Translations under genes and position numbers: made by a program
NCBI GenBank assembly: GCA_905178155.1
Contig: CAJINV010000007.1
Span: forward strand, 79,029 to 131,937
Length of the DNA: 52,909 nucleotides
From: Amoebophrya sp. A120
Lineage: Eukaryota; Sar; Dinophyceae; Syndiniales; Amoebophryaceae
Direction: 5' to 3'
The notes under the pieces: generated by a model
Told to the model about the DNA's origin: nothing
Seen by the model: only the letters and a program-made list of their open reading frames with translations
Database searches by the model: none
In this document: piece by piece, positions 42,775 through 52,007 of the stretch
Layout of the letters: every line of letters begins with the position of its first letter
Numbering within the stretch: position 1 is the first letter of the stretch

Positions 42775-45700
42775 TCAAATCATCTCCCAATCGGAAAAAT
42801 GATCGCCTTCCAGTACAGCAGCTACCTTGCTACTCTGCGGAACATATGGATTGCGAATATGTCTGGGTCTGGATCTGGAACGATGCCGGGTCTGGTGATG
42901 CGTGTCCAAGGAGAGACCCTGCAGTCTCTTCGAAAGGCTATTGACGGCCTCGTCGTCGACGAGTGCGCCGCTGGCACGACAATTTTCAGGACCACCAACA
43001 TTCGCCGTATCACCGTGAGCCTGATGATCGCGCATCAGTCGGGTGTTGGTGTAGCTGCGATTCTGTCCCCGCTTTTTTGGCTCACCATTCATTTCCGTTT
43101 CAACCAGCCCGGATTCCTTTCCAGGCTGCAGGTATGCATTGCAAATATGTCCGGATGTCTGGAAGGATGCAAGGTTTGTCATGCTTGTCTGGCACAAACG
43201 CAGTTTTTCATGCGGCAGGCGCAACGCTAAGCTGCGCAAATATTTCTCATGCTTGGCTGTGCACCATTACAGACGAGAATTCACTATTCACAACTCAGCA
43301 TTACAAGTTTCGGTTTCCAGACCCAGACATATTTGCATTTGATAGAACAAGCTGAGCTGGAACAGGAAGAACTCGATCGGCAAGCCCGTCTGCCACGGGG
43401 TTATTATGGAAGCGTCAGGATTGAAATCGTCAAAGTCGTAACTAATAGTTTGTGATGCATAAAATGCAACCCACAAAATGCCTGTCTTGCAGAGTAGGCA
43501 AGGGAGGCAGGTTGTAAGCCTGTTGAGGGGTAGAAATAGAGCTGCTAAAGTAGCACGACAAAAGGCGTCTTCCTTACCCAAACAGCATTACAAACTGGAT
43601 TTCGGCTCTACCCAAATTTGTCATGCGCCAGTTGAGAACTGGGTTACATCTGGCATCCATTTTATGCATGACAAATCATTTCAACTTTGTCGATTTCAAT
43701 CCTGACGCTTCCATAGTCTTGCGCGGCGAACTGTCCTGCTCGACGTTGCCTTTTTCGGCGGCGCGACTGAGAAGAAGTACTTGCGCGACCAGTGGCTTTT
43801 CGTTTATTTGTTGACGTGCGCAGCGCCTGCTGCTGCGCAGTAGACTCAATCCGTTCCACGTTCGACGCTTTGAGCATCTCGACAATGGATTGTCGTTGCC
43901 CATACTTCGACCGTTATCCTGTGCAAAAACGTCCCCAGCCTCAAGATGGGATGAAATCTACTTTAGACAAATCAACCAGCTTTGGTCGTTTCGCAGTGGT
44001 TGTTTCGCATGTTGACAAGCTTTGTTCCTTCATAGTGTAAAACTCCTGTTCAGCTAGTTCAGCAGCGTCGCAGATATAGCATGTCACGCTGATTCTAGCA
44101 TGACAAATTCGACGTCCAAAACACGACTAGAAAATGCTTCTCATGGGTTTCCGCGTGGGAAATTTTCTTTGGCATGCAGATTTGCATAAATGCAACTCTG
44201 GGAACCGTGGGGACGTTTTTGCTCAGGATAACCGCCACAGCGTACTCCCAAGGAAATCTACGGTAACGAGATTGACTGCTCTGCCTTTCATCGGAGGCTT
44301 CTGCGCACCAGACGACGCGAGCATCAGTAGTTGCCACAGCTTTTCCCACCAAGCTTGTTCTTCAGGCACAGGACGGGCGCTAGAAGGAAAAGCTCCTGCT
44401 TGTTGATATAAATCCGCCGCCTTCACAAACTCGAAGTCAGCACCCACCTTCGCATGGTTGTCGGCGTAGAAGGCGCTGTGTGGTGCTGATTATTATCAAA
44501 TGCAAAAATGTCTGGGTCTGGAAAAATGCCAGACTTGTCATGCAGATTTTACATGACCCATAACGCCTGTAATGGATAACCTGGCATCGCAGATTTTTAG
44601 CGGGCTTTCTGATGCCTATCCCGGATGAGAAATGCCATCTCCATGTAGCACAAACTGGACCCCTCTTGCTGGTCATGCAATACAGATTTTTTTAGAATGC
44701 AGAGACAGCATCACAAGTTGCAATCTTCCAGACCCAGACATATTTGCATTTGATACTGATGTTTTTTCACCAGCGGACGACGACGAGGACATCAACGTCT
44801 TCGCGTGCTCGACTCTTCTTTCCCACCGCTCGCAGTTTTCTTCCAGAATCGTGTACACCTCATTTCGCGGAACTCCGGTAAATGTGAAGGAAGACCGGAA
44901 AAGCGGAGTACTAGTACCCACTTGCTTGGGGATGAAATTCTGAAACTTCTTCACTTGTCCGTCCATCACCTTTGACAGGTCCGTGGAACTCGAATACCCA
45001 CCCACAAACTCGTCTTGAAACGAAAAAACGCTGTCTGCTAGTTGCGCGGTTTCTTCGGAACCTGTACCTAGCAGCCGCCCCCGCAGCTCTCGATAGGCTT
45101 TCTTTTTAGCCTCGGAACTACCCGCGTAGTAGGTCACCACAATCCTCGGTCCTCGGTTATTTCTTGGAAATAGAGTCGTGCCGCGTTTGGAATCGTCGAA
45201 GATTGGTGCGGCCTTCACGACTTCGGCAACCGTCCACTCGGACAGAAGCGGCGTCTCCTCGGGGGGGTCGCAGAGAACGTTCTGGAAGGTGCCAAGAGGA
45301 GCCATCCTCCGTTTCGCTTTCCTCGTCGAGCAGGCGCTGCCTTGCATCATCAAGATGTTTTTTCTTGTTCAGGTCCATTATTTTCGGGCCCCGCGTCCTG
45401 CTTACCAACAAGTCTGCCAGAGCAGAAGCTTCCTCGTCCAGGGTGGTAGTTGATGTTCTATTTTTTATAATTCTTGTGGGCGACTTCTGAAAAAACCGCC
45501 TCAGCAGCTTCTCCGCCGTGTCGACATTACTTCTCAGGTTCAAAAAAATCACTTGGTCTCGGCTTTCCTTCTCGAACCGTTTCTCGAAGCAGAACGCTGC
45601 AAGGTCCGCGAAAACAGCATCGGCCGAAACAGCTAGTTGACGCACACCGAAACCGAAATCCCCATGGTACGCGCGGATAATTTCCTCGTTGGCGGCTCCG

Positions 45701-46869
45701 CTGGCTGCATCCAGAACGAATCTCAAGTCAAACCACCGCGCGCCAGCGCGGAGCTGATCAAGGATGGACAAACTCTGGGTCTCCCAGTTCTCCTCTACAC
45801 GGAAAGTAGAGTGCACTTCTTCTTGACGTTGACTCTTCATCGACCGAGGGTCAGAAGCAGCTGCGACCCGGCGGCCCCGAGGTGGGACAAGATATGAAGA
45901 TGTGGCAGCAGCCGCAGCCGCCCCGTGGTGAATCAGCCGCGCGCCGACCCTCCCTGCCCGGGAAATGTCAAACGTACCCCGAATACTGCCGCTGTCGTAT
46001 CAAATGTAAAAATGTCTGGGTCTGGAAGAATGCAACTTGTGATGCTGCATTTGGATTCCTATTCCAAAAAAATCTGTATTGCATGAGTACCAAAGGGAAT
46101 GCAATTTTTGCTACGCTGAGAAGGCATTTGTCATGCGGAATAGGCATCAAGAAGCCTTCAAAAGATCTGTATTGCTAGGGTATGCATCACAGACATCATG
46201 GCTCATGCAAAACGTGCATGACAAACCTCGCACTCTTCCAGACCCAGACATTTTTACATTTGATATGTCGTGGGTGCCGACGAAAGTTAGGTCTTTCAGC
46301 TTCACTTTGTCTTGCAGATTCAAGTCGCGAATCTTTTGCAAGCCGGCTGGATCCAGAACGAGCAAATCTTCCGGGGTACTTTCAATAAGCTCCTGCTGCT
46401 CGGGTTGCTGGTTATTGGAATTTATTGGGATGCTAGTACCAGTACCACCTTGAAGATTTGCGGGGGACGATACATCTCCTACAACAACTTCTTCGCTGTG
46501 GTCAACGATGTTCGTCCAGCCAACATCTTCAAAATCCAGATCTTTCTGTTTTGCAGCTGTAATGACGCTCCATTCAGGTAACTCCCCCTCTTCCTCCACC
46601 ACCTCTTTCGCACGAGAAGGCCTTCGCTGCTCAGGACGCGCAGGTACTTTCTCTTTCTGCCCCCCACCACCAGAGAAATAACCTGCAAAGCGGTTGAAGA
46701 GTGCAGATCCTCGCGCCGGCTGTCCGAGCTCCTGCAACGAAAGCGCCTCGACTTGATGGACAATCCCGTGCAGTGCCAGCTGCACGGAAAAAGAGGCCAG
46801 CAACATGCCCACAACCACTGGGGCAGCAGCACGGGGGCGCAGGACCAACTCGTGACACCTTCGCGTCAT
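42775..46869 (-). CDS. Six-exon gene, phosphatidylinositol-specific phospholipase C X-domain protein
   Basis: Exons (minus): 46869-46266, 45992-44756, 44485-44231, 43909-43716, 43399-43345, 42839-42775 (TGA), about 802 aa. The N-terminus has a membrane anchor or signal (about residues 14-36, VVVGMLLASFSVQLALHG). The PI-PLC X motif GTHD (His about 200) is the end of exon 1 and is completed by SGS from exon 2, so the intron splits the catalytic signature. Later come ARWFDLRF (about 286-293) and a second histidine in RAYHGDFGFG (His about 311), the two general acid/base histidines of the family; DQVIFLNLRSN and VNLVTVDFLG match the later barrel strands. The tail is basic (SRRRKRQRR). The sequence needs one frame change near 45300. 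The product would cleave phosphoinositides at a membrane or in a secretory compartment. Confidence 0.83.
42845..43344. mobile_element. Introner element, family B, composite (500 bp)
   Basis: The outer start TATGGATTGCGAATATGTCT and the end CATATTTGCATTTGATA share the TSD GAACA. A second B-type start (TATGCATTGCAAATATGTCC) lies inside at 43133, so about 288 bp of unrelated sequence sit between two left ends. Removal of the whole with one TSD joins PI-PLC exons 5 and 6 in frame. Confidence 0.75.
43405..43715. mobile_element. Introner element, family H (single copy here)
   Basis: Starts TATGGAAGCGTCAGGATTGA and ends TCAATCCTGACGCTTCCATA, a perfect 20-bp inverted repeat extended by AATCG..CAAAGT. 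TSD GTTAT/GTCTT (3 of 5). Intron 4 of the PI-PLC gene. Confidence 0.82.
43915..44230. mobile_element. Introner element, family C
   Basis: Starts TATCCTGTGCAAAAACGTCC and ends GGGGACGTTTTTGCTCAGGA + TA. TSD ACCGT/ACCGC. Intron 3 of the PI-PLC gene. Confidence 0.88.
44491..44755. mobile_element. Introner element, family B
   Basis: Starts TATTATCAAATGCAAAAATG (three extra bases at the terminus) and ends CATATTTGCATTTGATA. TSD CTGAT on both sides. Intron 2 of the PI-PLC gene. Confidence 0.88.
45998..46265. mobile_element. Introner element, family B
   Basis: Starts TATCAAATGTAAAAATGTCT and ends CATTTTTACATTTGATA. TSD TGTCG on both sides. It splits the PI-PLC GTHD-SGS motif; only exact removal of the element plus one TSD restores that motif. 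Confidence 0.92.
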
Positions 46870-47217
46870 TTTTCTTGTTCCTGTGTTTGATAAACGAGGG
46901 TAGGTAAAACGAGAAAAATTTAGTGCAAAAAAAAAATCAGAACAGATGGCGCCGAGTTGTACAGCTTCATCTCCAGGGGTTGAAAGATTATTTTTGAACG
47001 TTGAATCTTGAACAAACGAGATACAGGCTGGATGTGGATTTTTTACTTTTCAAAAAATATCGTATGAGCTGCCCTTGCGACAATGTACGTCTAGAAGCAC
47101 AACTTCTAGAGGGGGGGTCGTGTCTATCAGTCGATGTAGTGTTGAAGTTTCTTGGTCTTCAAAATCTCTAAAGGAGGGTACCTATGTATGAGATGTAGTG
47201 TTGAAATTTCTTGATGG

Positions 47218-48067
47218 TCTCCAAAATGTTTTCAAGACAAAGCGCGGAACTTACCACACTGCTGCTGTCATTCTAGTTTAATCGAGGATCGTTCTAGTTT
47301 TATGCTAGTAGTATGCTAGTAATATGCTACAAGTCTGCTAAAGCTCTGCCAATTCGGTACGTTTGGTGTCCGATTTTGGTGCTTAAGTCTGAGACTCGAC
47401 CACCCTCGACAGCAGCAGCGTGCTGCCGTCTGTCTCCCCATGCTTGTTCTTACGGGGCCCCGTATTTGGACAGAGACAGAAGCGGGCGGTCTACTCCAAT
47501 AACCTGGGTATCAATGCGCTTCTTCGGAGATACAGAGGGCGCGCTTCGTCTGCCGCGGAAGGTTGCGACTTGTCCCCGCGGGTTGCGAGTCTGGTTTAAC
47601 TCGCAGCCAAGGTGTGCGTAGCAGCACCCAGTAGTACTTGGCTGCAGTAGTTGAAGTAGAAGTAGCAGTAAGTTGTGGTAGTTGTAGTAGCTGGCGTGAC
47701 GTACAAAGAGGAGTAGTACCTGGCGCGAAACTAAATTAAATTACTATAGCATAAGCATATAGTCTGCTTTTCTCGGTTTCGGCATTCTCCGCCGTTTTTG
47801 CATGACAAAAGTGGGGCGGTTTGCATAGTAAAACAACGCGGCTCGGAAACAGCGGGTGAGCAGAATGGGTCCACCGGTTGAGGGAGGGGAGAAGACGACT
47901 GGGCCGGCCGGACGGCCGGAGCGATTCCGCCGGTGACGTGGTTGAGTTCTCATCCGGCCGGCCGGCCGGATGAGAACTCAACCGCGAAGTTCCAGATTTG
48001 GTTTGTTACCCCGCTCTCTCCAAAATGTTTTCAAGACAAAGCGCGGAACTTACCACACTGCTGCTGT
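47218..48067. repeat. About 800-bp segment bounded by a 51-bp direct repeat, with an element end and a 44-bp palindrome
   Basis: The 51-bp repeat (TCTCCAAAATGTTTTCAAGA and onward to CACTGCTGCTGT) is identical at 47218-47268 and 48017-48067. Directly before the second copy stands TTTGTTACCCCGCTC (48002-48016), the same terminus as the right end of the 29-30.7 kb GC-rich element. A perfect 44-bp palindrome centred on CCGGCCGGCCGG spans 47940-47983. I could not find a matching left terminus. Confidence 0.7.
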
Positions 48068-48668
48068 TTGTTGGCAGGAAGAGGTTGGAAGGCATGGCTT
48101 GGCTGGCAACATCGAGGGCTTGTATACAATTACCTACAACACAAACCCGACTACTTAGGCTTTCTCTCTTTCTCAGCATTTCAATTCCCGATCCCGGCCA
48201 CCATGGCGTCAAAAATGAAAATTTGCTCAATAGAACCGACTAGACCTAGAGTAGACCACCACTATATTCAGCTTTATTTTTTCTCGATTCAGGCGGCAGG
48301 CCCCATCATCATTTCAAGATCCAGGCTTTAATATTTCTTGAATGCTGTACCGATACTTCTTTTTACATCACCAGTTCAGGATCGGGGTTCATTTATTTTT
48401 CGAGATCAAAATCACTTCAGGATCTTCCAGGTTTAGGGTTTAGCAAAATACACCGTCCCGCGTTGGAAGGCGGCATCGGCCCTTGCGTGGTTTGTTGGTG
48501 GGAAGTACTTAGACGGCGGAAGACGAAAAAGGACGGCTTTATAGAGGCAATTTAAAGAAATTAGGCGGCCTTCCACGATGGTAAATTGACCAAGAAAGAA
48601 AGAATAACTCAAGAGGTGAACAGCGGAGCCTGGAGGAGCCTGCGCGACCCCTCGGGTGGGCGGGCGTC

Positions 48669-48755
48669 ATGAAGCGCGCCGGCAACTTTCTCTATTTCCT
48701 GTTCCTGATGGCAGCTCATTGCGGTTCTCGCTTCAAGAAGCGTCGGGTCGATTGA
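48669..48755 (+). CDS. Small ORF, 28-aa signal-peptide-like peptide (doubtful)
   Basis: ATG at 48669 to TGA at 48755 on the plus strand. It encodes a hydrophobic core (NFLYFLFLMAAHCG) flanked by basic residues at both ends (MKR and FKKRR). It would be the only plus-strand gene. It could be a first exon or chance. Confidence 0.15.
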   Translation: MKRAGNFLYFLFLMAAHCGSRFKKRRVD

Positions 48756-49531
48756 TTATACAACGGTCTTTCGATACGAAGTAGCTTCAGCTGCGAGCTG
48801 ACTGCACTTCACATCGTGCATCCTGCCCTCTAGCGGATGCCACTGCCTGGTTACCAGGAGCATGTGCATACAAAATGACTTAGATATGAGCAGGCACCCG
48901 ACGCAGACTCACCAGGGGTGTTACAACTCTTCAGCTTCGCGTACATCTTTTTCATTCTACAGATTCAAGATGAGGAGTGCTCGAAAAAATCACCCTGTAA
49001 CTTCTTTTGTGGCGTTCAGATGCACAGATGCTTGCTAGCTTGCTACGCTACGCTACGCACGGACCGCTGCTAAACTAAACACGCGGAGAGTTCGAACATA
49101 CACAAAATTTGCGTCAGCTTGTAAAATTGCATGTAGCAAGTATGTTCAAATTATTCGACTTCGACCCCTGTCGACCTGTAACACCTCACTGAGACTTTCA
49201 CCGCCGCCTAACCGCCCGGATATGGTTCCGCACTGTGTTAAGCTTTGTAGAGAGGAAAACGACGACCATCACCGCCACCACTTTCTGCTCTGCGCCACTT
49301 CTTCTGTTTCATGCAGCTCGTCTGTGCGAACGAATGCATAAAATTTCCTTTCCTTCATATTCCTTCTGTACTGAGTTGATCGCAAATCATGTCCGATAAT
49401 CTTGCTTTTTTCGACCAATATAATGCCAGCAAGCAATACTTTTAGAGCGCCTGTCTTTTTTTCTTGCGAAGTTGTAGCTTCACTTTCCCTTTCGTTCAGA
49501 GAAAAATTTAAACATTTGATTATTATGATGA

Positions 49532-52007
49532 TCAATTTATCAGCCGCGACATGACGGTGGCGATGGCTTTGGCTTTCTTTTTTCTTTCCATACGGTGTTG
49601 CGCATACTGATCGTAGACCTGTTGAACATGCGAATCTTGCGGTCCTCCGCGCGAGCCACCGAGATCAGAGAGGCGCAGACAAGCCCTTCTCACGCCGCGA
49701 CCAGGTTTTCGTCCGCTCAAGCGCTCTTTCTCCCGACGGATGGCGCGTTCTAGCGAGGGCAAGACCGTGGCGACTTCCGTTTCCCTTCTCTGGAGGGCGA
49801 CCAGCCTCACTTCAGGACTGAGACTCTCAGTTGGGGTTGCTCCAAAGAGAGTGGGGTTGCTCCATCTACCGGTGACCCTGAAGCGCACAGTGTGCCCCAC
49901 CTGCAAAGGAGAAATCTTGTCCCCACGTTGCGACCCAAGTCCTTCGCCTTCGCGGGACAGCTCGAGGTCATGCTCGTACGACGGATCCAGAAACCAGCGT
50001 ACCTCCTTTTCGATGTCTGGTAGAATGTCAGCAACGAGACGCGTTTCGTCTCGGTGTGTGTTGCCACCGTTCCACCCCCACGCGGCGGCGGGAACGAACA
50101 TGCGTTTTTCTTCCCGCCCTTGTTCAGACACGATGACCTCGACGCCCAGGGTATTCACAAAAACAGCTGCGCCAGTGCAAATCCGTTGTACAACATGCAG
50201 AACAGCAACGAGCATTTCTATCGACAACGCTGTCACCGCCTCTCCCTGTCTCTGTGGTCATAGGTCATGCTGGAAAATATACTATATCTGTGTGTTGATA
50301 TAGAGTCACTCGTGACTTCATCCATCGATTATACCACTAGCTGGCGCGTAGCCGTAAGGTGGATTTTTCCGTCATGCGAGACCAACTTGCGATGCTGTTC
50401 TGCAGCCGAACAAACTACACTAACGGGTGGACGACCTTTCATCCTGGATAAGGGACCTCCGCCGCGTCAGCTTCATCCTCCGGCAGAGTGCGCTATCCCA
50501 CAAGAAAGTACTACACCTACAATTCCCGAAACAAAATACTTATAAACTTAATTGAGTGCGGTTTATCGACGCTCCTTTCTCAGCATGACAAATTTCTTGG
50601 CGCCGCTCACTCTAGTAATCACGAAACTTCTTCTGCGCTTGTACAAGAAATGGTAATTGCATTCCGTAACATTACAAAAATTGCCTCTCCATCATCTATC
50701 TCTTGGCGTCTCCGCATTACGCAGTCCTCTTTGGGGGGCCGAAAAATTATACAGCAAGAGCGCAAGTCTAGTTTTTGTTCTCTGGAGGTACTATAGTATG
50801 GGCGTGCTTCTTCTTTTCTGTGGGATATGATGCGGATTGATAAAATCTCTGACATCTCTGCTTTCACCAGGTTCGTAAACCTGTCACTCAAGTCCTTGGT
50901 CGCGTCTGCGCTTGCCGGATGGTCGTGCCTGTTAAATTCGTCAAGGCGGCTCGTCGCCTTTAGCCAATCAAGATACGCGGTCTTCAGGTTGGACCCACAC
51001 AGTGCTAATTGGAGGTCATGTGGGAAGCTCTCTTCAAAGCGGAAGTCCTTCCGGAAGAATTCTAGGTAACCAGGACCGTATTCGCGCGCCAGGATGTCCG
51101 CTGTCGCGTCGATCTCGTCGACGTCCATCCTGTCCGCTGCCATTTTCGCCCTGATTGTATTATAGGAGTCGCCGTATTTTCCTTTTATGTCTTTCAGCAT
51201 CAGAATCATTTCCTTGTGTCGTGCCTGCTGCAGCGCATCGAAGCGGTACTTAAAAATCAAGCGGGTCACCGCTACGATTGCCATGTCGTGGCGCGCTTTG
51301 ACGTTCTCCGGAGTGGGATCCGGACCAAAACGAGATGGGGATGTATGTTCTTGCACGGCCGTGGCGGCAGGAGGCACGGCATCTCGAGATGCACGAGGAC
51401 TTCTGGGACGACTGGACGGACGACCACAGCGGGAGGGAGCTCGTCCGGGTCCGGCGCACGGTATGCATTGCAAATATTTTTGGGCCTGGAAGGGTGCAAG
51501 GTTTGATGTCGTGCAGGTTTTCTATGCCCCATGAGATCTGGAATGCGAATGCAGGACCTAGAATGACAGATTCAGATTCTGTGCGGTCTCTAGTATGTAT
51601 GATGACTAGGTATGTATCATGAGAAACTTCCTCCCACACTTGTCAACAAAAATGGACAACTTTTGGCAATCATGTCTGACCCACGAGACGCATCAGAAGT
51701 TTCTTTGCACTTTCCCAGACATCCAGGGATGGTGTTTGCTCTGAATAATAGCTGACGCAGATGAAGATGCAGCACGAGATGGAGATGGAGTTCGTCGACG
51801 ACGAGTAGACGAAGAAGGACGCCCACCAGCACTTCCACTTCCAGCACCAGCACTACCAGTACCACGAGGACTTCCGACTGTTCTCATCCCCGCTACTTGG
51901 CTCGTCTGCAAGAGCATGTCCGCAAAAAGATAAAAATTCACCGCCTGCAGAACAACGGCCGAAGCCGCGGCGGCACTGATTTTTCCGATAACGCGACCAG
52001 CAGCCAT
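49532..52007 (-). CDS. Four-exon gene, 546-aa protein with N-terminal hydrophobic segment, function unknown
   Basis: Exons (minus): 52007-51751, 51456-50831, 50488-50451, 50251-49532. Total 1641 nt, open from ATG (MAAGRVIGKISAAAASAVVL) to TAA-region stop at 49532. The first 30 residues are hydrophobic (signal or anchor). Residues about 45-120 are Ser/Arg/Pro-rich and disordered-looking (STRRRRTPSPSR). The rest is soluble and mixed helical (RLIFKYRFDALQQARHKEM, ILAREYGPGYLEFFRKDF, VLPSLERAIRREKERLSG), ending in a basic helix (MERKKKAKAIATVMSR). I do not recognise the family. Introns are a decayed B, an unclassified introner and a third with only one recognisable end. Confidence 0.65.
50252..50450. 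mobile_element. Intron with one introner-like end
   Basis: The right end CCTTTCATCCTGGATA next to AGGGA looks like an introner terminus (TATCCAGGATGAAAGG on the minus strand, E/I-like). The other side uses a CACAG^AGA acceptor and has no clear TAT end or TSD. The frame is kept. Confidence 0.5.
50494..50830. mobile_element. Introner element, unclassified (337 bp)
   Basis: Starts TATCCCACAAGAAAGTACTA and ends CTTCTTTTCTGTGGGATATG + A. TATCCCACA is inverted at the two ends. TSD TGCGC/TGCGG. Removal with one TSD keeps the 546-aa gene in frame. Confidence 0.7.
51462..51750. mobile_element. Introner element, decayed family B
   Basis: Starts TATGCATTGCAAATATTTTT and GGGCCTGGAAGG, and ends with TTCCCAGACATCC..CTCTGAATAATA. 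No clear TSD (CACGG versus GCTGA). The reading frame supports an intron of exactly this element plus five bases. Confidence 0.65.

Larger units (their letters stand above)
46870..49531. other. Intergenic, with a palindrome/direct-repeat element
   Basis: No gene is supported apart from one small plus-strand frame at 48669. The structured part is 47218-48067. A tandem pair around GATGTAGTGTTGAA.TTTCTT lies at about 47134 and 47193. Confidence 0.5.

Noticed and set aside
42766-43455. Plus-strand gene with a hydrophobic segment and an EQAELEQEELDRQ tail
   Set aside because: The same DNA fits the minus-strand PI-PLC gene: two short exons around a TSD-flanked element, ending in a natural stop. The plus frame depends on the composite introner interior.
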